Positions 39,216 to 47,793 of a stretch of 64,000 nt of DNA are shown here, one piece after another. Numbering within the stretch: position 1 is the stretch's first letter; each line of letters starts with the position of its first letter. Location of the stretch: contig NZ_JADWYI010000001.1 in the NCBI RefSeq assembly GCF_016904885.1, positions 1,364,001-1,428,000 of the forward strand, written 5' to 3'. This DNA is from Archangium primigenium (GTDB lineage Bacteria; Myxococcota; Myxococcia; Myxococcales; Myxococcaceae). Made by a program: the position numbers and the translations under genes. The notes beneath the pieces are model-generated. The model did no database searches, was not told where the DNA came from, and saw only the letters and a program-made list of their open reading frames with translations.

Positions 39216-39887
39216 ATGACCCTGCCTCCTCGCGCCGCGATCTTCGATCTGGATGGAACGCTGCTGGACTCGCTGCACGACATCGGCGCGGCGCTCAACC
39301 ACGCGCTCGTCACGCACGGCCTGCCCCCGCATCCGCTCGAGGCCTGCCGCTCGTTCGTGGGCGAGGGCGTGAGCGTGCTCGTGTCCCGGGCGCTGCCGCC
39401 GGGCCGGGAGGACGCGCACGCGGCCGTGGTCGCCTCCTACCGCGCCCGCTACGCCGAGCACATGCTCGACCACACCCGCCCCTTCGTCGGCATCCCCGAG
39501 CTGCTCGCCCGGCTCCAGGCCGAGGGGGTGAAGCTGGCCGTGTTGAGCAACAAGCCCGACGCGGCCACCCGCGCGCTCGTGACCGCGCTGTTTCCCCAGG
39601 TGCCCTTCGCGGCGGTGTACGGCGAGCGCGCGGGCGTGCCGCGCAAGCCCGATCCCACCGCGGCGCTCGGCGTGGCGGCGGAGCTGGGCGTGGCGCCCGC
39701 TGAATGCGCGTTCATCGGGGACACGGCGGTGGACGTGGACACCGCGCGCGCCGCGGGCATGGTGGCGGTGGGCGTGAGCTGGGGTTTCCGGGACGCCGAG
39801 GAGCTCGTGTCGCATGGTGCACAGGTGGTCGCCCCCACGGTCCAGGCGCTGCTCGGCGCCCTCGTGCCCGCTGTGTTGGATAGATGA
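39216..39887 (+). CDS. HAD phosphatase, phosphoglycolate phosphatase-like
   Basis: A 223-residue HAD-family phosphatase. Motif I is FDLDGTLLDS (D11, D13), motif II is LSNKPD (Ser), motif III is the Lys in RKPDPTAAL and motif IV is IGDTAVDVDTA. The helical cap sits between motifs I and II as in Gph, which dephosphorylates 2-phosphoglycolate from DNA repair and oxygenation reactions. The ATG at 39216 has GGGGAGG upstream. Other small phosphate esters are possible substrates. Confidence 0.88.
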   Translation: MTLPPRAAIFDLDGTLLDSLHDIGAALNHALVTHGLPPHPLEACRSFVGEGVSVLVSRALPPGREDAHAAVVASYRARYAEHMLDHTRPFVGIPELLARLQAEGVKLAVLSNKPDAATRALVTALFPQVPFAAVYGERAGVPRKPDPTAALGVAAELGVAPAECAFIGDTAVDVDTARAAGMVAVGVSWGFRDAEELVSHGAQVVAPTVQALLGALVPAVLDR

Positions 39888-39970
39888 ACAGCAATTCACG
39901 TTTCACGTTTTCTCAGACGCATCGGCCCGGTTAACATGGACTGACCGCGCGAGCGTCCAATCGCTGGCGT

Positions 39971-42424
39971 ATGTGGGGGGGCTCCGCCATTTCGACGCAA
40001 GCACAGTCGCTCGACCGCCCTGGCGCCTCCGGGCCGGGTGAACTCGCCGAGGTGCTCGCGCTCGCGCTCGTGTATCTCGCGTCCACGTGGCTGAGCCTGA
40101 CGCAGGCGGCCCTGTCCGGCGGGGCGAGCGTGGTCTGCGTCTCCGCGGGCGTGGCGCTCGCGGGCCTGTACCGCCTGGGGCCCGCGCGCTGGCCCGCCCT
40201 CTTCGTGGCCTCCGTGCTCGTCCAGGCGGTGTCCTCGTCCCTGTCGCCCGCCGCGGTGCTCCTCGTCGCCACGGGCGACACCCTGTCGGCGCTCCTGGGC
40301 GCCTGGTTGTTGAAGCGGTGGGGGTTCTCCGCCGCGCTCTCCCGCGTCCGGGACGTGTGGGGCCTGGCCCTGGTCGCCGCCGCGAGCCCCTCGGTGGGCG
40401 TGTTGGGCGGGGTGCTCGGCGGGGTGTTGAGCGGCGCGCTCGGCGCCTCCGGCGGCTGGGCCGCGGGGGGCATGGCCCTGGGGGTCGAGTGGCTGGGGCG
40501 GACGCTGGGGGTGCTCGGCGTGGGCTCGGTGTTGATGTGGTGCGCCCAGCGTCGGCCGGAGCCCTCGGGTCGCGAGGGACTGGTGCTCGCGTTCATCACC
40601 TTCGCCATGTGCGGCGGCGCGCTGCTCGCCCGTTCCCAGACGCCCGTCTACCTGTCCACGTGGGTGTTCTTCCTGCTGCCCGTGGGGGTCTGGGTGGCCT
40701 GGCGGTTTGGCTCCCGGCTGGCGGCGTGCTGCCTCGTGCTGTTCGCGGGGGCCTCCGCGTGGACGCGGGTGCCCGAGCCCGCCGCGGTGTTCACCAGCGT
40801 GGCGGGGGCGGGCAGGCTGCTCGAGCCCCGGCTCTTCCTCGTCATCGCCGCCTTCGGGGGCCTGCTGCTGCTGGCGGCCCGCGCCGAGCGGGGCCTGTCC
40901 CATACCCAGCTGGAAGTGCTCACCACCGCGCTCAAGGGCGTGCAGGAGGGCGTGCTCGTCGCCGAGCAGCTCCCGGGGCGCGAGCCCCGGCTCGTGTTCG
41001 CCAATGCCTCCCTGCTGGAGATGGGCGGCTGGCGCATCGAGGAGCTCCTGGGCCAATCGCCCTTCGCGCTCTGGGGGGACACGCTGGACCCCGCGCTGCG
41101 CGAGCGCCTGGCGGACGCGCTGCGCGAGCGCACGCCCCTGCAGGCCGAGGTGGTGATGACCCACCGCGATGGCTCGCGGGTGTACAGCCAGATGCAGCTG
41201 TCGTTCGTGCGGTCCGCGGGGGGCGCCAGCACCTTCCTCGTGTCCACCCACCGCGACATCACCACGCAGAAGCGGCTGCAGGCGCAGCTCGTCTCGGCCG
41301 AGCGCATCGCCGCGGTGGGCACGCTCGCCGCGGGCGTGGGACACGAAATCAACAACCCCCTGGCCTACCTGCTGCTGAACCTGGAGGGCGCCATGCGCAG
41401 TCTCAAGAAAGGCCCCGAGCACATGATGGAGGCGAGAACCCGTCTGGAGTGTGTCCGCGAGGGCGCCGAGCGGATCCGGGTCATCGCCCGGGACCTGAAG
41501 GTCTTCAGCCGGCAGGAAGGTGAGGAGCGGGAGATGCTGGACGTCAATGAGGTCGTGGTGCCCGCGCTGCGCATGGCGGCGCATGCCGTGCGGGCCCGGG
41601 CCCGGCTGGTGGAGGACTTCGGCTCGCCGCCCCTGGTGTCCGCCAATGAGTCCCGGCTCGGGCAGGTGCTGCTCAACCTCCTCGTCAACGCCCTGCAGTC
41701 CATCCCCGAGGGCCACCCCGATCGGCACGAGGTGCGCGTGCGCACGGGCGTGGACTCGCTCGGCCGCGCCCTGGTGGAGATCTCCGACACGGGCTGCGGC
41801 ATGGCCCCCCATGTCCTCGAGCGCATCTTCGATCCCTTCTTCACCACGAAGCCCTCGGGGGAGGGCACCGGCCTGGGACTCGCCATCTGCCAGCAGATCG
41901 TCCAGTCCCACGGCGGCGAGCTCCAGGTGCGCAGCGAGCAGGGCAAGGGCAGCGTCTTCACGCTCGTGCTGCCCGCGGCCCCGCCCACGGACATGGTGGC
42001 CCCGGAGGCCGACGAGGCGGCGGCCCACGTGGCCGAGTCCCCGCGGCGCCGGCGCATCCTCGTCATCGACGACGAGCCGCGCCTGGCCCAGTCCATGCGC
42101 ATGCTCATCGAGCCCTCGCACGACGTGGTGGTCACCACGCGCGGCGCCGAGGCGCTGGCGTGGGTGAGCGCCGGTCAGCGCTTCGATCTGGTGCTGTGTG
42201 ATTTGCAGATGCCGGGCACGACGGGCATGGACGTCTACTCGCACCTGACCGCGCACGCGCCCGAGCTGCTCGAGCGCCTGGTGTTCATCTCCGGCGGGGC
42301 CTACACCCAGGCCACGCGCGACTTCGTGCGCTCGGTGCGCAACCGCATCCTGGAGAAGCCCGTGCGGCCGGACGAGCTGCTGGCCACCATCGACGAGGCG
42401 CTGGCCACCTCCACGGCGGCCTGA
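39971..42424 (+). CDS. MASE1-type hybrid sensor histidine kinase
   Basis: An 817-residue hybrid kinase. Residues about 28-300 hold eight or so membrane helices resembling the MASE1 sensory domain. A PAS domain follows (about 315-430), then HisKA with H458 (GVGHEINNPLAYLLLN), an ATPase domain with NLLVNALQS, DTGCGM, FDPFFTTK and GEGTGLGLA, and a C-terminal receiver (about 695-810) with phosphoacceptor D744 (LCDLQMPG). No start with a better ribosome site was seen downstream. It is monocistronic, convergent with the YqaA-type gene. The signal is unknown. Confidence 0.9.
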   Translation: MWGGSAISTQAQSLDRPGASGPGELAEVLALALVYLASTWLSLTQAALSGGASVVCVSAGVALAGLYRLGPARWPALFVASVLVQAVSSSLSPAAVLLVATGDTLSALLGAWLLKRWGFSAALSRVRDVWGLALVAAASPSVGVLGGVLGGVLSGALGASGGWAAGGMALGVEWLGRTLGVLGVGSVLMWCAQRRPEPSGREGLVLAFITFAMCGGALLARSQTPVYLSTWVFFLLPVGVWVAWRFGSRLAACCLVLFAGASAWTRVPEPAAVFTSVAGAGRLLEPRLFLVIAAFGGLLLLAARAERGLSHTQLEVLTTALKGVQEGVLVAEQLPGREPRLVFANASLLEMGGWRIEELLGQSPFALWGDTLDPALRERLADALRERTPLQAEVVMTHRDGSRVYSQMQLSFVRSAGGASTFLVSTHRDITTQKRLQAQLVSAERIAAVGTLAAGVGHEINNPLAYLLLNLEGAMRSLKKGPEHMMEARTRLECVREGAERIRVIARDLKVFSRQEGEEREMLDVNEVVVPALRMAAHAVRARARLVEDFGSPPLVSANESRLGQVLLNLLVNALQSIPEGHPDRHEVRVRTGVDSLGRALVEISDTGCGMAPHVLERIFDPFFTTKPSGEGTGLGLAICQQIVQSHGGELQVRSEQGKGSVFTLVLPAAPPTDMVAPEADEAAAHVAESPRRRRILVIDDEPRLAQSMRMLIEPSHDVVVTTRGAEALAWVSAGQRFDLVLCDLQMPGTTGMDVYSHLTAHAPELLERLVFISGGAYTQATRDFVRSVRNRILEKPVRPDELLATIDEALATSTAA

Positions 42425-42434
42425 GCGCCCGGGC

Positions 42435-43001
42435 TCACACGCGCAGCCACTTGCGCGCGGTGGGCCCGAAGAAGCGCATCACCCCGCCCACGGCGAGAAA
42501 GCGCGCCGAGCGGCCCAGCACCGCCGCGAGGAAGAAGCGATCCAGCGGCACCGCCACCATGCCGCTGCCAATGGCCACCACCTTGAAGGGCGTGGGCAGC
42601 ACCGAGCACAAGAGCGCGAGCACCCAGAAGTTCTGCCCCAGCAGCTCGCCCACGGTGGCGTTGACGCCGAAGCGCTCGATGCGCGCATCCAGGTTGATGT
42701 CCAGGAACGTCAGGGCGCCCTGGTGGATGAGCGTGCCCAGGTAGTAGCCGAGAAAGCCGCCGAGGATGCTCGCCACGGTGCCGGCCAGCGAGTACGGCAG
42801 CCACCGGCGCGGCTGGGCGAGCACCATGGGCACGAGCAGCACGAAGGGCGGCACGGGGAACACCGAGGCGTCGATCACCGACACGACGATGAGCGCGATC
42901 ACGGCGTAGCGCGTGGAGGCGAGGGCCTCCACCCGCAGGTACAGCCGGCGGTACCAGGAGAGCTTCTCGGGAGGGACGGCCACGGGCGGGGATGGGTTCA
43001 T
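42435..43001 (-). CDS. YqaA/DedA-like (VTT domain) inner-membrane protein
   Basis: A 188-residue integral membrane protein. Its helices (YAVIALIVVSVIDASVFPVP, GTVASILGGFLGYYLGTLIH, NFWVLALLCSVLPTPFKVVA, FLAAVLGRSARFLAVGGVM) and the S.P/F.VP and GSGxxAxP-type loops match the YqaA branch of the VTT/DedA superfamily, whose members help flip or traffic lipids. The start at 43001 gives a typical short cytoplasmic N-terminus. Substrate unknown. Confidence 0.82.
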   Translation of the reverse strand: MNPSPPVAVPPEKLSWYRRLYLRVEALASTRYAVIALIVVSVIDASVFPVPPFVLLVPMVLAQPRRWLPYSLAGTVASILGGFLGYYLGTLIHQGALTFLDINLDARIERFGVNATVGELLGQNFWVLALLCSVLPTPFKVVAIGSGMVAVPLDRFFLAAVLGRSARFLAVGGVMRFFGPTARKWLRV

Positions 43002-43128
43002 CGAGGGCGCGGACCCTAGCGGAAAGTCGGGACTTTGGCAGCCGTCCGTCCCCCGAGCGACGCCTGGCTGACGCCTCGGGGCGGAGCGACTTCCGCCCCA
43101 CGGGCCGAAGCGGGTACGGTGCCCGGTC

Positions 43129-43788
43129 ATGACGACGGCCCTCGAACGCATCGAGCTCACCTCCCAGGCGCTGAAGGTCTTCCCGCTGCCCTCCGCGGTC
43201 CTCTTCCCGCATGCCGTCCTGCCCCTGCACATCTTCGAGCCGCGCTACCGGGCGCTCGTGAAGGACGCGCTGGCGGGCGACAAGGTGATGGCGCTCGCCC
43301 AGCTCGAGTCCGGCTGGGAGGGCCAGTACGGCGAGCGGCCACCCATGCAGCCCATGATGTGCGCGGGCCTCATCATCTGGCACGAGGAGCTGCCCGACGG
43401 CCGCTACAACATCCTCCTGCAGGGGGTCTGCCGTGCCCGGCTGCTCGAGGAGCTGCCGGCCCACGCGTCCTACCGCCAGGTGCGGGTGCAACTGCTGCCG
43501 GATCCGGCCTACCAGGGGCCCGGGGAGGAGCGGCTGCGGCAGGCGGTGTTCGACCTGGCGGGGCGGGTGCCCGCCTCGTTCGCGGAGAACCTGCTGCCCG
43601 TGGCGGCGCGCTCGCGGGGTGGGGCGCTGGCGGACGTGGTGGCCGCGGCGATCGTGCCCGAGCCCGAGCGGCGCCAGGAATTGCTGTGCGAGCTGGACGT
43701 GGGCCTGCGCCTGGCGGCGGTGATGGAGGACGTGGGCGAGCTCGTCGCGCGTTTGAGTCCGGTCAAGCCGGTGGGTCCGCTGAATTAG
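43129..43788 (+). CDS. Lon protease N-terminal (substrate-binding) domain protein
   Basis: A 219-residue protein consisting of the LON N-terminal domain alone (VFPLPSAVLFPHAVLPLHI, FEPRYRALVKDAL, GLIIWHEELPDGRYNILLQG, then C-terminal helical bundle). The Lon ATPase and protease domains are absent. Such stand-alone proteins are widespread in proteobacteria and have no settled function; adaptor or substrate binding is usually proposed. It ends 72 bases before the NAD synthetase gene. Confidence 0.9.
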   Translation: MTTALERIELTSQALKVFPLPSAVLFPHAVLPLHIFEPRYRALVKDALAGDKVMALAQLESGWEGQYGERPPMQPMMCAGLIIWHEELPDGRYNILLQGVCRARLLEELPAHASYRQVRVQLLPDPAYQGPGEERLRQAVFDLAGRVPASFAENLLPVAARSRGGALADVVAAAIVPEPERRQELLCELDVGLRLAAVMEDVGELVARLSPVKPVGPLN

Positions 43789-43859
43789 GCGCTTGCACCC
43801 GGAACGTGGGGGGCGTCTGCTAGCGCGCCTCAACGTCTCGCCCGGGAGGAAAGCGTTCC

Positions 43860-45749
43860 ATGCGGCTCGTGAAGATGGGGCTGGCCAGCGTCAATGTCAC
43901 CGTGGGCGCCTTCGCCCGCAACGTGGACCGCGCGCTGGAGCAGGCGCGCAAGATGGCCGCCGAGGACGTCACCCTGGGCGTCTTCCAGGAAGCGCTCATC
44001 GGGGGCTATCCCCCCGAGGACCTGGTGCAGTGGCGCGGCTTCGTGGAGAACCAGTGGCCCCAGCTCGAGCGCTTCGCCCGGGAGACGGCCGCCTTGCCCA
44101 CCGTGTTCGTGATCGGCGTGGCGGTGGCGCACCAGGGCCTGCGCTACAACTGCGCGGCCATCGTCGCGGGCGGCCGGGTGCTGGGGCTCATCCCCAAGGA
44201 GAAGCTGCCCACCTACGGCGTCTTCTACGACGGGCGCACGTTCTCGCGCGGCACGCCCGGCATGAACGAGTCCTACCGGGGCGTCCCCCTGGGCGACTTC
44301 CTCTTCCGCTTCGACTTCGGCGTGCTCGCCGCCGAGGTGTGCGAGGACATCTGGAGCCCGGATGGGCCCATGCGCCGGCGCACCTACTCGGGCGCGGAGG
44401 TGGTGGTGAACCTGTCCGCCTCGCCCTTCCGGGTGGGGCAGTCGGACACGCGCCGCGAGCAGATCGCCACGCGCGCGGCCGACTTCCAGTGCACCATCGC
44501 CTACTCCAACGCGCTGGGCAGCAACGACGGCCTCATCTTCGACGGCGGCGGCTACATCAACCAGAACGGCAAGCCCGTGGCCGAGGAGACGCGCTTCCGG
44601 GAGGGCTACGCCACGGCGGTGGTGGACCTGGACCGCACGCTGCGCCTGCGCACGGAGAACACCACCTGGCGGAGTGACCACGAGTCCTGGGTGAACGCGC
44701 ACGGCACGCGCGTGCCCGTCCTCGACTGCACCCCGGTGGTCACTACCCGGCGCGAGGGCCTGCGCTACCCCGTGCCCTCGCACGGCAGCTTCTTCCTGCC
44801 CTCGCCCGACACGCGCCGCACCGCCCGCGTGGCGCTGTGCGAGGACATCCTCGACGCGCTGAGCCTGGGCGTGGGCGACTACTTCGAGAAGACGCGCGCC
44901 TTCAAGGTGATTGGCATCGCGCTGTCCGGCGGCCGGGACTCGCTGCTCACGCTGCTCGTGGCGCACCGCTACGCCAAACGCGCCCGGCCCGAGGACCCCG
45001 GCAGCCTCCTGCGCGCCTTCTACATGCCCAGCCGCTACTCCAGCGACGCCACGCGCGATGCCGCGGAGAGCATCGCGCGCGACCTGGGCGTGCCCTTCCA
45101 GGTGGTGCCCATCGAGGAGGCGTTCGACCGGGAGTTGGAGATCGCGCGCACCATGCTCGCCGGCGGCGAGGTGACGCCCATCACCGAGCAGAACATCCAG
45201 GCGCGGCTGCGCGCCCAGCGCATGTGGAACTGGTCCAACTCGAGCAGCGGCCTGTTCCTGCAGACGGGCAACATGAGCGAGCGCGCCGTGGGCTACACCA
45301 CCATCGGCGGGGACCTGATGGGCGCGCTCGCCGTCATCGCCAACGTGCCCAAGACGGTGGTCATGTTCCTCTTGGACTACCTGCTCGAGCAGACCGGCTA
45401 CGAGGGCATCCGCAAGGTGCTGGCCAAGCCGGCCGGGCCGGAGCTGGCGCACAACCAGGTGGGCGAGGAGGAGCTGATGCCCTTTCCCATCCTCGACGCG
45501 TGCTTCTTCCTCTTCGCGGGCGAGAAGCTCGTGCCCGCGGAGATGTTCGACGCGCTCGCGGCCATGTTCCCCCAGGTGGAGCCCGAACGGCTCCGGGGCT
45601 ACGTGGAGAAGTTCAGCCGCCTCTTCCTCCAGTCCATCTACAAGTGGGTGCAGGCGCCGCTCTCCCTGCACATCGGCAACCTGGACCTGGATCGCGAGCG
45701 CGCCCTGCAACTGCCGGTCGTCACCAGCAGCGATTGGACGCGCGGCTGA
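43860..45749 (+). CDS. nadE: Glutamine-dependent NAD+ synthetase
   Basis: A 629-residue enzyme that amidates nicotinic acid adenine dinucleotide to NAD+ using glutamine and ATP. The glutaminase (nitrilase-type) half (1-290) has the triad Glu44, Lys113 (PKEKLPTYG) and Cys161 (AEVCEDIW). The synthetase half has the P-loop SGGRDS (about 356-361) and LQTGNMSER. Length and order match the class with a fused glutaminase domain. Two bases before the ATG there is no perfect ribosome site, but GGGAGGAAAG lies upstream at 43842-43851. Confidence 0.95.
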   Translation: MRLVKMGLASVNVTVGAFARNVDRALEQARKMAAEDVTLGVFQEALIGGYPPEDLVQWRGFVENQWPQLERFARETAALPTVFVIGVAVAHQGLRYNCAAIVAGGRVLGLIPKEKLPTYGVFYDGRTFSRGTPGMNESYRGVPLGDFLFRFDFGVLAAEVCEDIWSPDGPMRRRTYSGAEVVVNLSASPFRVGQSDTRREQIATRAADFQCTIAYSNALGSNDGLIFDGGGYINQNGKPVAEETRFREGYATAVVDLDRTLRLRTENTTWRSDHESWVNAHGTRVPVLDCTPVVTTRREGLRYPVPSHGSFFLPSPDTRRTARVALCEDILDALSLGVGDYFEKTRAFKVIGIALSGGRDSLLTLLVAHRYAKRARPEDPGSLLRAFYMPSRYSSDATRDAAESIARDLGVPFQVVPIEEAFDRELEIARTMLAGGEVTPITEQNIQARLRAQRMWNWSNSSSGLFLQTGNMSERAVGYTTIGGDLMGALAVIANVPKTVVMFLLDYLLEQTGYEGIRKVLAKPAGPELAHNQVGEEELMPFPILDACFFLFAGEKLVPAEMFDALAAMFPQVEPERLRGYVEKFSRLFLQSIYKWVQAPLSLHIGNLDLDRERALQLPVVTSSDWTRG

Positions 45750-45867
45750 GTGGCCGCATGCCTCCCGAGAGGGGAGGCGACCTGCCTTCCGGGGGACCCG
45801 CGGAGCCTTGCCGCGTGTCCAGCCCGGAACGAACTTCCCGTCACCCACACGACGGTTGGAGGTTCGG

Positions 45868-46857
45868 ATGAAAGGCAAGATTCTGGCGGGGCTCGTGACG
45901 GCGATTTTCTACAGCGGCGCCGCCCTGGCCGGTGATGACGTGATGAAGCAGCAGCAGGGGGATTTGCAGGCGTCGCCGGACGGAATGAACGGCGCGGACT
46001 TCCAGCACAAGGAGCTCGGGGACTCGCGCATCCTGCCGCCCGACCAGGTGGGGATTGGGGGCTCGGGCCAGGCGGTCGCCCCGGCCGTGAAGCCTCCGCC
46101 GCCGGGCGCGCCCGCGGCCCAGGGCCAGACCCTGTTCTGCACGCCGGTCCAAGGCACGGGCGGCGCGGGCTTCCAGGAGCAGGCGCCGCTGCCGCCTCCT
46201 CCCCCGCCGCTGCACGAGCATGAGCACTCGTCGCTCCAGCGCGACTTCGACGAGCGGGCCGCCATCGGGGGCTCCGGCTACGACGTGAAGGAGAGCGAGC
46301 GGTGGCGCGAGACGGACAAGGAGAAGGCGCCCAAGGATCAGGGCCAGCGCAAGGGTGACATGCGCGGCCTCACGGTGCTCATCGGCGGCGGCGTCGAGGG
46401 CTACACCGGCGGTCTGGCTCCCGAGGTGCGTCCCGGCGCGGCGCTCGGCGTGACGGCGGCGCTCAAGCCCTCGAAGGTGCTCGGCATCGAGGTGGGCTAC
46501 TCCGGCGCGGTGAACAACCTGCGTGAGGACGCGGGCGGCAGCGGCCCGGACATCATCCGCAACGGTGGCCAGGCGGCCCTGACGCTCGGCCTGACGGCCA
46601 GCCCCGTGCAGCCCTACGTGCTGGGCGGCATCGGCCTGAACCGCTACAACGTCCGCAACGGCGACGCGCTGGGCTTCCGCAGCGACACCAACGCCAACGT
46701 GCCGGTGGGTGGCGGTCTGCGCACGCACATCGGTGATTTCACCGCCGACGCCCGCATCAACTACAACTTCCTCGTGAACAACGACTTCGCGCCGGTGGCC
46801 GCGGACACGTGGACGGGCCGCTACACGGGCACCATCAACCTGGGCGGTACCTTCTAG
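45868..46857 (+). CDS. Outer-membrane beta-barrel protein with Pro-rich N-terminal region
   Basis: A 329-residue secreted protein. The signal peptide ends after ALA at residue 21. Residues about 70-125 are Pro/Ala/Gly-rich (LPPPPPPLHEHEH), and about 165-329 alternate polar and hydrophobic residues with aromatic girdles (GLTVLIGGGVEGYTGGL, GNGDALGF-like turns, RINYNFLVNNDF), ending in TINLGGTF with a terminal Phe as barrel proteins do. GGAGG precedes the start. Specific function unknown. A strong terminator follows the stop. Confidence 0.78.
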   Translation: MKGKILAGLVTAIFYSGAALAGDDVMKQQQGDLQASPDGMNGADFQHKELGDSRILPPDQVGIGGSGQAVAPAVKPPPPGAPAAQGQTLFCTPVQGTGGAGFQEQAPLPPPPPPLHEHEHSSLQRDFDERAAIGGSGYDVKESERWRETDKEKAPKDQGQRKGDMRGLTVLIGGGVEGYTGGLAPEVRPGAALGVTAALKPSKVLGIEVGYSGAVNNLREDAGGSGPDIIRNGGQAALTLGLTASPVQPYVLGGIGLNRYNVRNGDALGFRSDTNANVPVGGGLRTHIGDFTADARINYNFLVNNDFAPVAADTWTGRYTGTINLGGTF

Positions 46858-46889
46858 GCCTCTCCCGGACTGACGAGGGCAGGACACTC

Positions 46890-46931
46890 CGCGGCGCGGT
46901 GCTCCACTCGAGCATCGCGCCGCGTCTTTTT
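46890..46931 (+). terminator. Intrinsic terminator after the outer-membrane barrel gene
   Basis: CGCGGCGCG-GTGCTC (46890-46904) pairs with GAGCAT-CGCGCCGCG (46910-46924): a 15-bp stem with one G-U wobble and a five-base loop, followed by TCTTTTT. This is a textbook factor-independent terminator and the clearest one in the window. Confidence 0.88.
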
Positions 46932-47001
46932 CGCCGGTTCCCATGCGGCGTGAGGCGAGCCCGGGCATTAAGGTGGGCGCCTTTTCTCCAGGAGCAGGCA
47001 C

Positions 47002-47325
47002 ATGAGCTTGAAGACCGAGGACACGAAGGTGGGCACCGGGGCCGAGGCCACGGCGGGCAAGTCGGTGACGGTGCACTACGTGGGCACGCTCACCACGGGC
47101 GCGAAGTTCGACAGCAGCCGGGATCGCGGTCAGGGCTTCACCTTCCGCCTGGGGGCCGGTCAGGTCATCCAGGGGTGGGACCAGGGCGTGGCCGGCATGA
47201 AGGTGGGCGGGGTGCGCAAGCTCACCATCCCGCCGGAGCTGGGCTATGGGGCCCGGGGTTACCCGCCGGTCATTCCGCCCAACTCCACGCTCGTTTTCGA
47301 GGTGGAACTGCTGGACGTCCGTTAG
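47002..47325 (+). CDS. FKBP-type peptidyl-prolyl cis-trans isomerase
   Basis: A 107-residue minimal FKBP fold: [49 protein letters not shown] and [10 protein letters not shown], with the active-site Tyr, Phe, Asp, Val-Ile, Trp and Tyr in family positions. No signal peptide, so cytoplasmic. AGGAG lies upstream of the ATG at 46991-46995. It is 10 bases before the thioredoxin gene and forms a small folding-related operon with it. Confidence 0.93.
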   Translation: MSLKTEDTKVGTGAEATAGKSVTVHYVGTLTTGAKFDSSRDRGQGFTFRLGAGQVIQGWDQGVAGMKVGGVRKLTIPPELGYGARGYPPVIPPNSTLVFEVELLDVR

Positions 47326-47335
47326 GAGGACACCC

Positions 47336-47716
47336 ATGGCCACTCAAGAAATCACCAAGGACAATTTCAAGGACATGGTGTCCAAGCAGGGCATCGTCAT
47401 TCTCGACTGGTGGGCGGCCTGGTGTGGTCCCTGCCGCGCCTTCGCGCCCACCTTCGAGAAGGCGGCGGGCACCCACGCGGACATCGTCTTCGGGAAGATC
47501 GACACGGACGCGCAGCCCGAGCTGTCCGGTGCGTTCGAGATCCGCTCCATCCCCACGCTCATGGTCTTCCGCGACGGCATCATGCTGTTCAACCAGCCCG
47601 GGGCGCTGCCGGCTCCGGCCCTGGACGACCTCATCAAGCAGGTGCGGGCGCTGGACATGGACACGGTGCGCAAGGAAGTCGAGGCGCAGCGGGCCGCCAA
47701 GGAGCCTCAGGCCTGA
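47336..47716 (+). CDS. Thioredoxin
   Basis: A 126-residue thioredoxin with active site WCGPC (29-33), cis-Pro in SIPTLMVFRDG and a 15-residue C-terminal extension (DTVRKEVEAQRAAKEPQA). It reduces cytoplasmic protein disulfides. TTAGGAGGA ahead of the ATG (47336) overlaps the FKBP stop, implying cotranscription. Confidence 0.93.
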   Translation: MATQEITKDNFKDMVSKQGIVILDWWAAWCGPCRAFAPTFEKAAGTHADIVFGKIDTDAQPELSGAFEIRSIPTLMVFRDGIMLFNQPGALPAPALDDLIKQVRALDMDTVRKEVEAQRAAKEPQA

Positions 47717-47793
47717 CCTGACGGACCCGGGGGCGGGGCGAGACCCGCCTCAACCCCGATGCACGCGGGGCCGTTCTGGGGCAGGCTCGGCGC